From: Gossypium raimondii
Taxonomy: Eukaryota > Streptophyta > Magnoliopsida > Malvales > Malvaceae
DNA: 64,000 bases
Reading direction: 5' to 3'
Assembly (NCBI RefSeq): GCF_025698545.1
Contig: NC_068570.1
Coordinates: 4,960,001 to 5,024,000 of the forward strand
A program made the position numbers and the translations under genes. This document shows positions 10,804 to 20,646 of the stretch, piece after piece. Numbering within the stretch: the stretch's first letter is position 1; every line of letters begins with the position of its first letter. The notes under the pieces were generated by a model. The model had not been told where the DNA came from. It saw only the letters and a list, made by a program, of their open reading frames with translations, and did not search any database.

Positions 10804-11429
10804 CTATCAAAAAATTGAGCAAATTAGTCGCTGAATGTTAGATCAAAAGCAAATCAATCCTTACCACTAAAAATTTCATCCATTTTTACTATTAAAAAAT
10901 AGTTTTGCTGACAAAATAACCGGAGAGTAATAACAATGACGTGTTGTGTGTCGTGCTACTCTACTCTTTTATCTAAGGGACTAATTTACCTCATTTTTAG
11001 TAGAACGAGTAAGGCCTCCACGCTTTTACCACTATTTATCCAACTTTATTCAAAAATAAAAAAAGCTTTACCAATTGCCATATATAACAGCTTCCTCGGT
11101 CTAACAATGTATTCAAAGATACTGGTGAATACATCTTCATATGCACTTGGACGTATTACAGACTGCATTTAAACAAACACAAAGCAAACACTTTTTTTAT
11201 ATGTGCATGTATGTGAGATTTTGAGAAATATATACATGGATGATCATACCTGATCTTCAGGATGAATGATACGATTGATCATATCAAGATAAAGGTTATC
11301 AAACTCAATACCATTTAGATTTAAAGAGCTTGTATCGACACAATGACCATGTATATGTTCTTTAATGGCTTTTACCCTTATGTTAGGATACTTATTCACT
11401 AACCAACGATAAAAAGATGGAACACCCAT

Positions 11430-12620
11430 TGTTTCTTTTTTTCTTTTTTTTTTTTTGTGGATGACAAGCTAAGGTGTTTGATAACAGGGAAGGGAAATGA
11501 TAGTAGCTTGTTGCAGTTTTGCAGATGTTTAATGAAGGGAGAAGATTGAGGGTCACTGATAACATGGACTTGATTTGATTAAGGGTACAAAAAATAATGT
11601 TTGTTTTTTTAATTTGTTTGGTAAATATTTATTTTAATATTTTTAGTGTATTATATTTTTTAAATTTATTTTTATATAAAAAGTAGCTAAAAAATTTATT
11701 ACGATCGGGCCGAATCAAGCTCGAGTTTATCATTTTTAATATGGATCGAATTTGAATAAAATTATAAGTTCATTTTTTCAGATCAAATTAAACCTAAAAG
11801 GCAAGCCTAAAATTTTGCATCGACTCGCCGATGACCAAGTCTACTATTAAAGTAATCCGATGGCAGAATTAGAGTTTAGATGGCTTTAGTTTTGTGACAA
11901 TTTAGCCAAGGGATTTTTGGATGTGATGGGTTTAATTAAGTCATTTCCTTGCAAAATTAAAAGAAATAAAAAAGTTAATTTATATGGTTTATATATTAAA
12001 TGGTTCCATAAAGTTTAATAGCTTATTCAAATAAGTCATTATATTTTATATTCACCTATATAAATTGACAAAATTAGTTTGCTATTTTTCATGACATGAA
12101 CAATAAATTGACAAAATTACATATAAATAATTTGTTTAATTACACAAATACATAGTATTTATATTTCTATAATTTTAAAAGAAATTTCATGCAAAAATAA
12201 AATCTCTGTATTATATGACCAAGTGAACTCACTATAAAAATACTTTAAGATATATGTAAAGCCCAAGACTAAACAGCCTAAGAGTGAAAGATAAGTGGAA
12301 TAATACTCTGATTTACTTGTTTATTTTACTTCATTTCGATTATCCTTCAGTTATTACAAGTGCCATCTTCAATAATATCCAATTTAAATCATCAACTAAT
12401 TTTCATTTGAAATTGCTTCATCAAGATGGTCATGTTGATATATAATTAATATTTGATTTCATCATCTATTTTAAAGTATTTTTATGGTAAAATTATCATA
12501 AAATCTCACCTAAATTATATTTTGTCCCTTTACTTGTAAAATAGGTAAATTAATATCTATATATTAAATTAAAAGTAAATTGGTCTTTTGTGTTAAAGAT
12601 TTTATCTATTTCTACTATTA
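11430..12620. other. Intergenic, AT-rich, no gene seen
   Basis: There is a T-rich tract next to the XRN start. At 11700-11860 lies a degraded relative of the MITE at 12631-13206, ending 'gaccaagtcta'. The rest is low-complexity AT sequence without supportable frames. Confidence 0.5.
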
Positions 12621-12630
12621 AAAATTGACG

Positions 12631-13206
12631 TTAGACTTGATCATGGATCGGGTCATCCATCTAGGCTTGAAGGCCAACCCGAAAAGCAAGAGGGTTGGAC
12701 AAAAATATAGGCCTGAAAAATGGGCTTAGACCAAAAATAATGTATGCTTTCGAAACGGACTGAGCCTCAGGTAAGTTTTTTTGGCCTGAGCTCGACTCGG
12801 TCCCAATCTGGCTAATTTTTTTTTGTTGTTGTTTTACTGTCATTTTACTATTATATTACTACTATTTTGTTATTATTGTTTGGATATTGTATAACTCTTA
12901 TTTTATTGTTAATTTTGCTACTATTTTGGAGGCATTGGCTTGCTAAGTTGCAACTATCTTAGTGTTATTTAAGTATAATTTTTTTAATGTATTTTCAATT
13001 TGTTGGAGAATATTTATTTTAATGTTTTTAGTGCATTTGATGTATTACATTGTTAAATTTGTTTTCATATAAAAAAATTAATGTGGGCTAGGTTCGGGTT
13101 CAGCATTTTTATCTAGGTTGAACTTGAGCAAAATTTTAGACCTATTTTTCAAGCTCGAGCTTACAGAATGGCCTAAAATTTTGCACCAGCCCAAGATCAA
13201 GTCTAA
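12631..13206. mobile_element. MITE with TTAGACTTGATC inverted ends
   Basis: The left end TTAGACTTGATCATGG and the right end CCAAGATCAAGTCTAA are inverted copies. Inside are 'ggcctgaaaaatgggctt' and the complementary 'aagctcgagctt' blocks. No TSD was found, so the superfamily is open; hAT-like by resemblance to 22250-22800. Confidence 0.55.
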
Positions 13207-13295
13207 CCGGTGTACGTCATGTATACCTTATGTTGATATACATAAACTAGTTTTTAATAGTAAAATGAATGAAATTGTTAACAGAAGGAACAATT

Positions 13296-13900
13296 TGTAA
13301 TACCCCGAACATTACTACAGTAAGAAAGTAAGATATTATCCTTGATATAGTAAAACAATGACATAAAGTGACAAAAAGGAAAATTTTGAATTATGTCAAC
13401 ATTGGGAAGTATATTATGATATATTAATTCAAGAAATGACAAAATTGTAAAAGTAAGAAAAATTTTGTTGCCCTCAAAATTTGAGAGGTTAAAGTGTAAA
13501 TATGAAAAGTTGAAGGACTAATAGTGCAAATATTTTAAAGGTAGAATGATCTAAAAACTAAATAAAATAGATGAATTAAGACCAAATTGAATAGGTGAAG
13601 AATTATGAGAGACTTAATTGTAAATTTCGCGTTTTGAGTTTTTAAAGTAAAATGAATGCTAACTTGAAAGGACAATGGAAATTGGGTTTTCCAATTATAA
13701 AATGCCATGTCATGAGAACACTATTCCACAAAATGCCGTCTGCTTAATTGATGTGATTTGTCCCTCGCATTTTCATTTTACATTTTCCAGACTTTGGTAT
13801 GTTTTTTTCAGAGTACTCAATTATGAATCATTTCTTCATTTTTAAGTATGTAAATGATGCTTTGTTTGTATCGATAATGTTGGGGTTTTGGGATTTTGAT
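13296..13900 (+). mobile_element. Possible gypsy LTR 5' part
   Basis: The sequence begins TGTAATACCCCGAAC, a common start of chromovirus LTRs, followed by 'gactaaattg'-like phrases ('gaaggactaatagtg', 'gaattaagaccaaattg') also typical of them. The right end and any partner LTR were not found. Confidence 0.35.
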
Positions 13901-14084
13901 GCACGAATTATTATGTTTAAGTATTATGTGTAAGTTCTCTTTTGAATTATTTCAAATTTAAATTTTATTATATGTAGATTGTGTTTAGATTTAATCTTAG
14001 TTTAAGTTTGAATACATTTTGATTTCAATCAGTTATATTTTATATTCAGTAAGTTTTAATTTATTTTTTTTGTGAATTACAATA

Positions 14085-14165
14085 GGAAGAAATTGATTAG
14101 CGCGATCCAAATTTAAGCCACACATGAGGCGTTAAACACCCTAACTATTACGCCAACACATAGAC
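14085..14165 (-). mobile_element. SINE-like copy 1 (tRNA-derived, partial)
   Basis: The reverse complement carries a pol III B-box-like stretch (TTAAATTTGGATCGCG) preceded by an A-box-like TAATAGTTAGGGTG. It is a degraded relative of the copy at 14300-14390. Confidence 0.35.
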
Positions 14166-14299
14166 TTAATAGATTTTAATTTTAGCTTATCGGAGATGAA
14201 TTATTTGTAGTTTTACTTATAAACTCCTTTATCAAATCAAATATGTTTTTAATAAAGTTGGGTTTTTAAAGTCTTTTCGGTAAATTAGAATAGGAAGGC

Positions 14300-14390
14300 A
14301 ACACAGAGACAACTAGCGTGACTCAAACTCAAGCCATACTTGGGTTGGTGAACATCTTGACCATCAGGTCAACACACAAGGTAAAATTAT
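14300..14390 (-). mobile_element. SINE-like copy 2 (tRNA-derived, partial)
   Basis: The minus strand reads TGTTGACCTGATGGTCAAG and, about 40 bp later, TTGAGTTTGAGTCACGC. This spacing and sequence resemble tRNA A and B boxes. There is no clear 3' tail or TSD. Confidence 0.4.
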
Positions 14391-15000
14391 ATGACGTGAA
14401 TAATTATATTTTAGAAAAAAATTACTTCTCCCCGATGTATGCCTCACTTATTTGTCTGTATAGGAGGGTTTTGGACTTCCCAATCCTAAACAAGTACACC
14501 ATCTAAAAAGAAAGAAAACTTGTAGATAACATTTTCAAAAAAATAATAATTCTTAATCGATGTTTTAAATTTGGTTTTACCTATTTATAAGTGAGAAAAC
14601 ATATTGTTTGTGAACCCCACCTATACCTTGTGTATGGTGCTTTGTTGTCTAACAAGGTTCATGGTCCAATGTATCTAATACTGCTGAATCTCACCTGTAT
14701 GAAGAACCAAATTGAAAATCAACCAACAGAGGCAAGTACATCAGGTTCCACATGAGTACCCCTTTTTTAGCTCCAATATATACACTCGAGCAGCATACAT
14801 CTTCTCCCACTAAAAGACACTACTCGGTAAAGTTTCTAAATTTTGCTTTAATCAGGAAAAATTAATTAAAAAAATGAAAAGTTAAACCAGGCTTAATGAC
14901 GGTTTAAGATCACATAAAAAAGAAAAAAAAAACTAGAAAGAAATAAAACATAAACTCAATTAACACATTAGGGGAATAAACAATGACCAGTTCACAACAT
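14391..15000. other. Intergenic region downstream of eIF5
   Basis: AT-rich sequence without a supportable frame. The eIF5 polyadenylation region is expected in its right part or just beyond. Confidence 0.4.
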
Positions 15001-15164
15001 AATAAACCACAGAACAGCAGAGAGCACGTACGGGATGTAGCTCACTGTCTTTTATTCTAGGAAACACGACACGGTAAAGCCAAACACAAACATATAATAG
15101 AAGACGACGCTACTAGAAGTAGAGGCTTAACATAGTGAAGATACCATACGAAGAGCTTCGGGAT

Positions 15165-16502
15165 TCACTCATCTTCCGATTCAGACTCGGCAGTCTGGAG
15201 CCACTCAATGAAGGGCTTGAGGTTCTTCCATATCTGAGAACCCTTATTGCTACCAGCTATACCCTTCTGGTACCACTCCATGATAAACTCTTCTTCCAAA
15301 ATATCATCGTCATACAGCACTTTAAGAACCAACGCCACCTCCTTTGCTGCCTCGGGGCTGGCCTTGCTGCAAAAAGACTCGATAGAATTGAGGAGCACCA
15401 ACTGAGATCGCTCTTCTTTGATTGCTGCTACTGCTGCTGCAATGTAGTTCTTCTTTTTGGTTACTTCTTTTGCAAACCCTTTCCCAACATCATTGAAGAG
15501 TGCTATAAATTGAGCATCCATGACTTCTTTGGAGGTTCCAGTGAGTGAACCTAGGAAGGATTTAAGCTGATTTGGAGACGATCCCTTCTTGAAGTATTCC
15601 TTTATCTCATCAACAAGTTTGTCATGAGCACCAACACCATTCTCATGAACCTTGGTCTCAGGCTCAGGAGACTTCTTAACCGACTTTTTCTTCTCTTCGT
15701 CGGTAGAAAGCATCACCATATCAGCAGTAACAGCACTCAACTGCTCTTGGATGCGTTGTTGGGCAGCCGCAAGTGAAGTATCAGTTTGCCACTGAACATC
15801 GTCGTCGTCGTCATCACTGGCAACCCGTTCATTCTCATCAGCCTGGCTATGTTCAGGGGAGTGATCTTCATCAGAATGTTTACCTTTCTTCTTGGTCACT
15901 CCACCTTTGGCAGCAGCAACCTTAGTTGTAGTAGTGGAACCTTTCTTCTTCGTCTCTTTTTTGATCTTCTTCAGCTCTTCATCAGCAGCCTCACCCTCCT
16001 TGAGTCTTTCCTTTTCAGCCCTCCTCATCGCCTTCTTGTCTTTTGATGACTTCTTTGCCTCAGGTGGATTCTTAAGAATGAAAGTTGTAAGCTTATCTCT
16101 CATGTCGACATCAGAAATAAACCCACATGCAGCACATTTAAGAGTAATCATCTGCGTCTTCGTAATAACTATCTCAGTTTCTGGGTTCCCACAACCATAG
16201 CACTGAACATACTTCTTGATGAAGTTCTCAAGAAGCCCTGCAAGCTTGGCAGTTTCATGGGCACCATTTACCAGTGAAGTTCCAGTCTTCTCATCAAACT
16301 TGGATTGGGCTCCCAGTTCACAACCAAAATACTTTACAGGGTAAGAAGCAGGTCTAGCCAAAGCCTTCGCAATCTCAACCATGTTAACCACATTAGTCTT
16401 GATGCCATTTCCTCGTCCTTCAATCTTGGTTATCATTTTGGGCATCTTATACCTATAAAAGGCATCATCACTGTTGGAAGCACCAATATTCTGCAAAGCC
16501 AT
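15165..16502 (-). CDS. Eukaryotic translation initiation factor 5 (eIF5)
   Basis: eIF5 is the GTPase activator for eIF2 in the cytosolic 43S/48S complex and helps set start-codon stringency. The 445-aa frame is uninterrupted, about the usual plant length. The N-terminal GAP domain opens with SDDAFYRYKMPK; the Arg at about residue 17 matches the catalytic arginine finger. A C4 zinc finger follows (Cys101, Cys104, Cys123, Cys126: CYGCG and CAACG), then a Lys- and Asp-rich linker. The C-terminal W2/MIF4G-like domain ends in an acidic tail, WLQTAESESEDE, which binds eIF2-beta and eIF3. The start has an excellent context (AAG before ATG, G after). The coding region has no intron; the leader has one. 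The first AUG in the predicted leader is an upstream ORF in poor context, which suggests feedback control. Frames on the plus strand here (for example 15135-15548) are antisense shadows. Confidence 0.97.
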   Translation of the reverse strand: MALQNIGASNSDDAFYRYKMPKMITKIEGRGNGIKTNVVNMVEIAKALARPASYPVKYFGCELGAQSKFDEKTGTSLVNGAHETAKLAGLLENFIKKYVQCYGCGNPETEIVITKTQMITLKCAACGFISDVDMRDKLTTFILKNPPEAKKSSKDKKAMRRAEKERLKEGEAADEELKKIKKETKKKGSTTTTKVAAAKGGVTKKKGKHSDEDHSPEHSQADENERVASDDDDDDVQWQTDTSLAAAQQRIQEQLSAVTADMVMLSTDEEKKKSVKKSPEPETKVHENGVGAHDKLVDEIKEYFKKGSSPNQLKSFLGSLTGTSKEVMDAQFIALFNDVGKGFAKEVTKKKNYIAAAVAAIKEERSQLVLLNSIESFCSKASPEAAKEVALVLKVLYDDDILEEEFIMEWYQKGIAGSNKGSQIWKNLKPFIEWLQTAESESEDE

Positions 16503-18015
16503 CTTGATCGAACTTGTGGTACAGACTTAATCACAAAGGAGGGATCAGATACTAGTGATTCCAATTGTGGTAAGAAATCCTTTACCAGACTGCTTTCTTG
16601 CACTTGGAATAGGTCGCATAAAATGGCAACCAAATTTTTCTGTATTACTGACCTCAATATGCATGCAGATACCTTCCTTTTTTCTAGAAGTGGGACAGTA
16701 TTCACCGAGCAAACCAATTGATGATAAAAAGAGAGAGGCCCGTTCAGACATAAAAGATGATTCAAAATTAATGCCCTCCACTTTGACAAACTGTCGACAC
16801 AGCAGAGCAAACTGCCAACTCTGATATTCAACAAACAAATTAATCCAGGCAAATGTTAAAACATATAAAAAACGATAAGTAGAAGTTCATCCACATTGTC
16901 ACTTCCAATAAAATCAACAACTAAGAACGGCATTAAAATTTCCAATATAACATGTATACATCCAAAAGCATACAAACTCAATATATGCTTAAGTCTTAAA
17001 GGTCAAAACCCTATTTTGTTTCTTAAATGGCTTCAAATTCTAATATGTGATTAAGATGTTAAAAACATACAGTCAATCCAGGCAAATGTTAGAGCATACA
17101 GTCGATCTATAAGCAGTAGACAGCTCATCAACATAAAGTTGATTTCATTAAAATCAACACCTGAAAAGTGCATTACGTTTTCCAATATTGCATATATACA
17201 TCCAAAAGTAGAAAAACTAAATATCTGCTAAAGGTCGAAAGCCTATGATTTCTAAATGCCTTCAGATTCCAATATTTGGTCCTCCAATTGGGGGATATAC
17301 ACAAAATATTAGTATAAGAAATGATACTATCAAAATTAAGATTAAAATGTTATTCTCAAGCTTCCTAACATCAATCAAACCGTAAAAACGTGGAAAGGAA
17401 AAAGGATTTGCTATATTAAGGGTAGATTAAAAGAAACAGAAAAAAGAGGAAACCGTAAACCTCCTAATCATATTAATGAGTGTTAAAGACGAGGTAAATT
17501 CAACAAAACATTAATGAAAAATTATTAAATATCACAAAATCAGAATAAATAACTTAAACATTTTATTCAACGTTAAATAATAAAAAATAAATAGAAAAAA
17601 ATCATAGGATTCAGCATCCGATTTACAATCATCTAAATAAAAAATTAAAAATCAAGTTCAGAAATAAGAAAATAATGGCTCTGACAAGAACCAATCTACA
17701 TAGATCCGATCATTCTAAATCAAAACAAATAGGAACTTAAAATATATATATAGATCTACAAAGATTCAAAAACAGAAAAATAAGTAAATCCAGCTATAGA
17801 ACAAAGACACAAGAGATTAAAATCAACAGATAGGAATAAAATATTCTATGAAATGGAACAGATTCATCGATAAGAAAAAATAAGAACAGTAATTAGAAAC
17901 AGATATCATACCTTCTATGAGATGTGGAAAAGAAGGGGAGGAAGAGATTAGATTGGGAATTTGTGAAGAAAAACAGAGGTTGGAACCTTATTTTAGATAT
18001 AGCGGATTTTTGTTG
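16503..18015 (-). other. eIF5 5' UTR with one intron
   Basis: The likely first exon runs from about 18015 to 17912, is CT-rich and has no AUG. The donor is GAAG|GTATGA (GT at 17911-17910). The best acceptor is a T-rich tract ending ATATCAG|AGTTGG, with exon 2 starting at 16820. The intron of about 1.1 kb is AT-rich and has two similar segments (near 16850-17010 and 17080-17260, sharing 'tccaaaag' and 'aatatatgctt'-like text), suggesting an internal duplication. Confidence 0.6.
16545..16751 (-). CDS. Upstream ORF in the eIF5 leader (68 codons)
   Basis: With the predicted 5'-UTR intron removed, the first AUG of the mRNA is at 16751, in weak context (T at -3). It opens a frame starting MSERASLFLSSIG and ending TTIGITSI, 42 nt before the eIF5 AUG. 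An uncharacterised leader peptide, or a purely regulatory uORF, is inferred. eIF5 genes in several eukaryotes carry inhibitory uORFs, and I recall eIF5 among plant genes with conserved-peptide uORFs, though that needs confirming. Translation itself cannot be shown from sequence. Confidence 0.6.
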   Translation of the reverse strand: MSERASLFLSSIGLLGEYCPTSRKKEGICMHIEVSNTEKFGCHFMRPIPSARKQSGKGFLTTIGITSI

Positions 18016-18042
18016 TGGAGGAAAAGAGAGAGAAGCACGCAG

Positions 18043-18049
18043 CTTTATA
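18043..18049 (-). promoter_or_regulatory. eIF5 TATA box
   Basis: TATAAAG on the minus strand, about 30 bp before the CT-rich start of the predicted first exon. Confidence 0.5.
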
Positions 18050-18059
18050 TGGTGACGCT

Positions 18060-18400
18060 TAGGGCAAACTCAGCATCTTTCAACTTTTATTTTTCGAATA
18101 TATTATTATATTCTGGAACCGACTTTCTTATTACATTATTGCCCCTACTTTTATTTTGTATTTACGGTTTTCTTTTTCTCTTTTATGCTTCCAATTTTTA
18201 TAATTAATTAATTTTTTAATATTATTTTTATAAAAAAAAACCTAAAATATATAAGAGGAATTAATCCTATCTTTCATATTTTATAGTTAAATTAATAAAA
18301 TTATTGTTCAAAAAATTTCCCATTATTTAAAGAACTAGATAACCTGCTTAAGTGAAAATGCGAACTTTGTATGTGTTTAATATTTCAAGAAAAATCATTT
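18060..18400. other. eIF5 upstream region
   Basis: AT-rich; only the TATA box noted at its edge stands out. No gene is seen. Confidence 0.4.
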
Positions 18401-18401
18401 C

Positions 18402-18568
18402 ATATACCGTTTGTGGAGATTTTTTAAACTTCACAAATGAGTTAATGATATGACAAGTGTCCTATAGAGTGTAGTAAAAATATAAATATAAATCAATGTA
18501 ATATGTGTTGCGTTCTCAATCCATTTGTGGAGTCTAAAAAACTCCACAGATAATGTACCAAATAATTA
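18402..18568. mobile_element. Small foldback MITE
   Basis: 'tttgtggagattttttaaacttcacaaatg' on the left is matched by an inverted copy on the right, 'catttgtggagtctaaaaaactccacaga'. Each arm of about 45 bp is itself a hairpin. Confidence 0.6.
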
Positions 18569-19593
18569 TTCTTAATTTAAGCCGTATGTACTTTATTTAA
18601 AGTATATCTTGGAATTTTGTGGACACCATTAATATTTCAGTAAGTTGAGCAAAACAGTACAATGTAATGTATAATTTAAACTTATCGAGAAGAGTCAATT
18701 TAGAACGTGATGTAAAAGGAGAATCTTGGAATAGTAGGGAAAATGATTGTTAAATCTTTAAGTAATTGGTTTAGTTAAATTTTGTTTTTAAAAAATTATA
18801 TAAGTAAATAAAGTGACAAAATTTAACGGAAACTTATATGAAATTTGAATGAAAATTATAATATTAAAAATTATTATGTTTGTAGAAAGCTTGCCAACTG
18901 CTTTCATAATGGTATAGTTTGTCTTCTTTCCTTTTTTAATTTTAAATCCTTTTCTCTCATATAAAAATTTGCAAAATATAATAAAAATTAAAAGGATTTA
19001 CGTTAGAAATTTAAGTGTCAGTATCAGTACCAAACTTTTTTCTTTAATGTAACGGAATACTAAAGGGTGAAAATGGAAATTAAACAACAGAAAAAAAACC
19101 ATCGAATATTCAAAATTAAAATTTAGAAAAAAGGAAAAATTACGTGGCACTCTACAGCGCAAGTAAAATCAAATTGAAGCTTTCAAATTTGCGTGTTTAA
19201 TTATACTTCTTCTTCCTAAAATAAATCTGTAATTTTGACTCATTATCTCCTGGATGCACGCATTTAAAACTGCACCAGATTATTATTTTAGTTTTTTAGT
19301 AAAATTTTACTCTCTTTTTTAAATATCTTAATTTTATTTTTAATTCTTTAAGAAAAATCATCAGATGATAAAGAATTTTAGAAAAGACAAATGCCAGCAC
19401 ATAAATTAGATAATTAAGTGCGCTTAATTTTAAATTTTAAACTTTAATATTATAGTTGAAAAGTTTTGCTCCAAAAAATATTATACCAGCTGAAATATAT
19501 TTGCAGTAAATTAAAATATTTAAAATATATATAATTACAAAATTAAAATATTTTTTATATCTCAATGTACGGATTATGAAAAATATTGAAATA
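18569..19593. other. Intergenic, no gene seen
   Basis: AT-rich sequence with no supportable frame or clear repeat boundary. Confidence 0.4.
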
Positions 19594-20097
19594 TTTTTAT
19601 TAGGGTAAACTATCAAAATAGTCATTTTTGTTTATCTCGGGTTAGATTTTAGTCACTTCTGTTTGAAATGTTATGTTTTAGTCACTTTCATTAATGTGTT
19701 GTAACATTTTAGTTATTGAGCCATTAATTGCCGTTAGCGGTATAACGGTAAGCTGACGTGGCACATTAAATCATCATTTCAAACAAAAAATTTAGGTTAA
19801 ATTATACAATTAGTCCCCATATATTTTCATTTTGAGCAATTTAATTTGTTTCTTTTATGTTCTTTTTAACTTTTTTTTCTTTATTTTTCATTCTCTTATG
19901 ATTCTCCCTCTATTTTCCTCCCTTCTCCGTTTCTTTTAACATAGTTTTTTTTTTATGTTTTTCATTTGTTAAAACTTTTTTTATGTTCGTGAAAAAAGAA
20001 AAGGTGACAGTTGAAACCAAAATAAAACTTCTTTCGCATATTCTCACTCCACAATTACAAAACATCATCATCCATCATCGCTTTAAAGAACCAGTTT

Positions 20098-20390
20098 ATA
20101 TCTCTCAATGACCTAGTCTGCAAGCTCGTCCCACTTGAAGACCTCGCTAGTTGTGACTTATGGCAGTCAACCCTTAACAAAGTTTCCTGAGCCCGTTCCC
20201 TTAACCTCCTAATCAACCTCCACGACCACCTTATCTATCTTACTTACAACATTCTCGCCCTTTCGAAACTACGTTGTTTCATGGATTCTTCAAACAAGCT
20301 CTACACTCTCAATGACTAAAATGACCGCCATACAAAATTTACCCTCAACTTTACCCAAACCAGTTTGGTTCCATACTCCCTTTCTCTCTT
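20098..20390 (+). pseudogene. F-box/DUF295-like fragment inside the MULE
   Basis: Translation gives ISLNDLVCKLVPLEDLASC, reminiscent of an F-box, and then SSNKLYTLND and KFTLNFTQTSLV, reminiscent of the DUF295/kelch-like C-terminal part of plant F-box proteins. Two in-frame stops break it. The similarity is by memory of family patterns and is weak. Its position inside the MULE suggests capture. Confidence 0.35.
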
Positions 20391-20646
20391 TGGTTCATCT
20401 ATAATCAACTTTCAATCAAGCTTTCTTGGTGATACGAGCCAAGGTGGTGACACTCAAGGGGTTGTTTTTCCTAGTGGTCCAATCACTCGAAGCAAGGCAC
20501 GACAATTAAAATCAAAGATGAATGCTTTTGTCCAAGACTTTGTTGCTACAAATTTAATTCATCATGTTCGTGACGTTGACAAATACGGGAATGCAATTCA
20601 CTGGACCAATCTTGGAATAGTGCAAGCCCATAAATTGGTGGATTAA
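20365..20646 (+). pseudogene. Retroelement polyprotein tail fragment in the MULE
   Basis: The 93-codon frame contains SGPITRSKARQLKSKMNAFV, a pattern found repeatedly in plant gypsy-type polyprotein sequence. It is followed by an LTR-like segment with CCTATAAATAGGC near 20802 and a leader-like stretch to about 21200. It is not an intact element: no gag, reverse transcriptase or integrase is present. Confidence 0.45.

Larger units (their letters stand above)
6676..11429 (-). pseudogene. XRN-type 5'-3' exoribonuclease, decayed copy
   Basis: XRN enzymes digest 5'-monophosphate RNA. Exon 1 (11429-11244) gives MGVPSFYRWLVNKYPNIR...NGIEFDNLYLDM, the diagnostic XRN N-terminus, and ends at a GT donor. 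Later minus-strand pieces are DGVAPRAKMNQQRSRGF (10495-10405), DSNVITPGTGFMYRLS...SSWKGIQV (10335-10133), KGLSQVSVKFQKGQPFKPFDKLM (from 9252), DLEIDTDGKRHAWQ (8920-8880), ICKLPFVDEEQLLSET (8760-8690), 8590-8500, IPIGKLHIPRP (8300-8222), and a last exon with LWHEYLGTRPP ending TAA at 6676-6678. Roughly the middle third of the protein is missing, replaced by a copia remnant. There is an in-frame stop before LRKQFEMEG, and exon 1 has lost the CF of the HPCFHPED motif. A hAT element splits the last exon. A non-functional relic. Confidence 0.82.

Noticed and set aside
15135..15548. 137-codon plus-strand frame
   Set aside because: Antisense to the C-terminal half of eIF5; no features of its own. 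The same applies to 15786-16046, 15892-16200 and 16305-16721.
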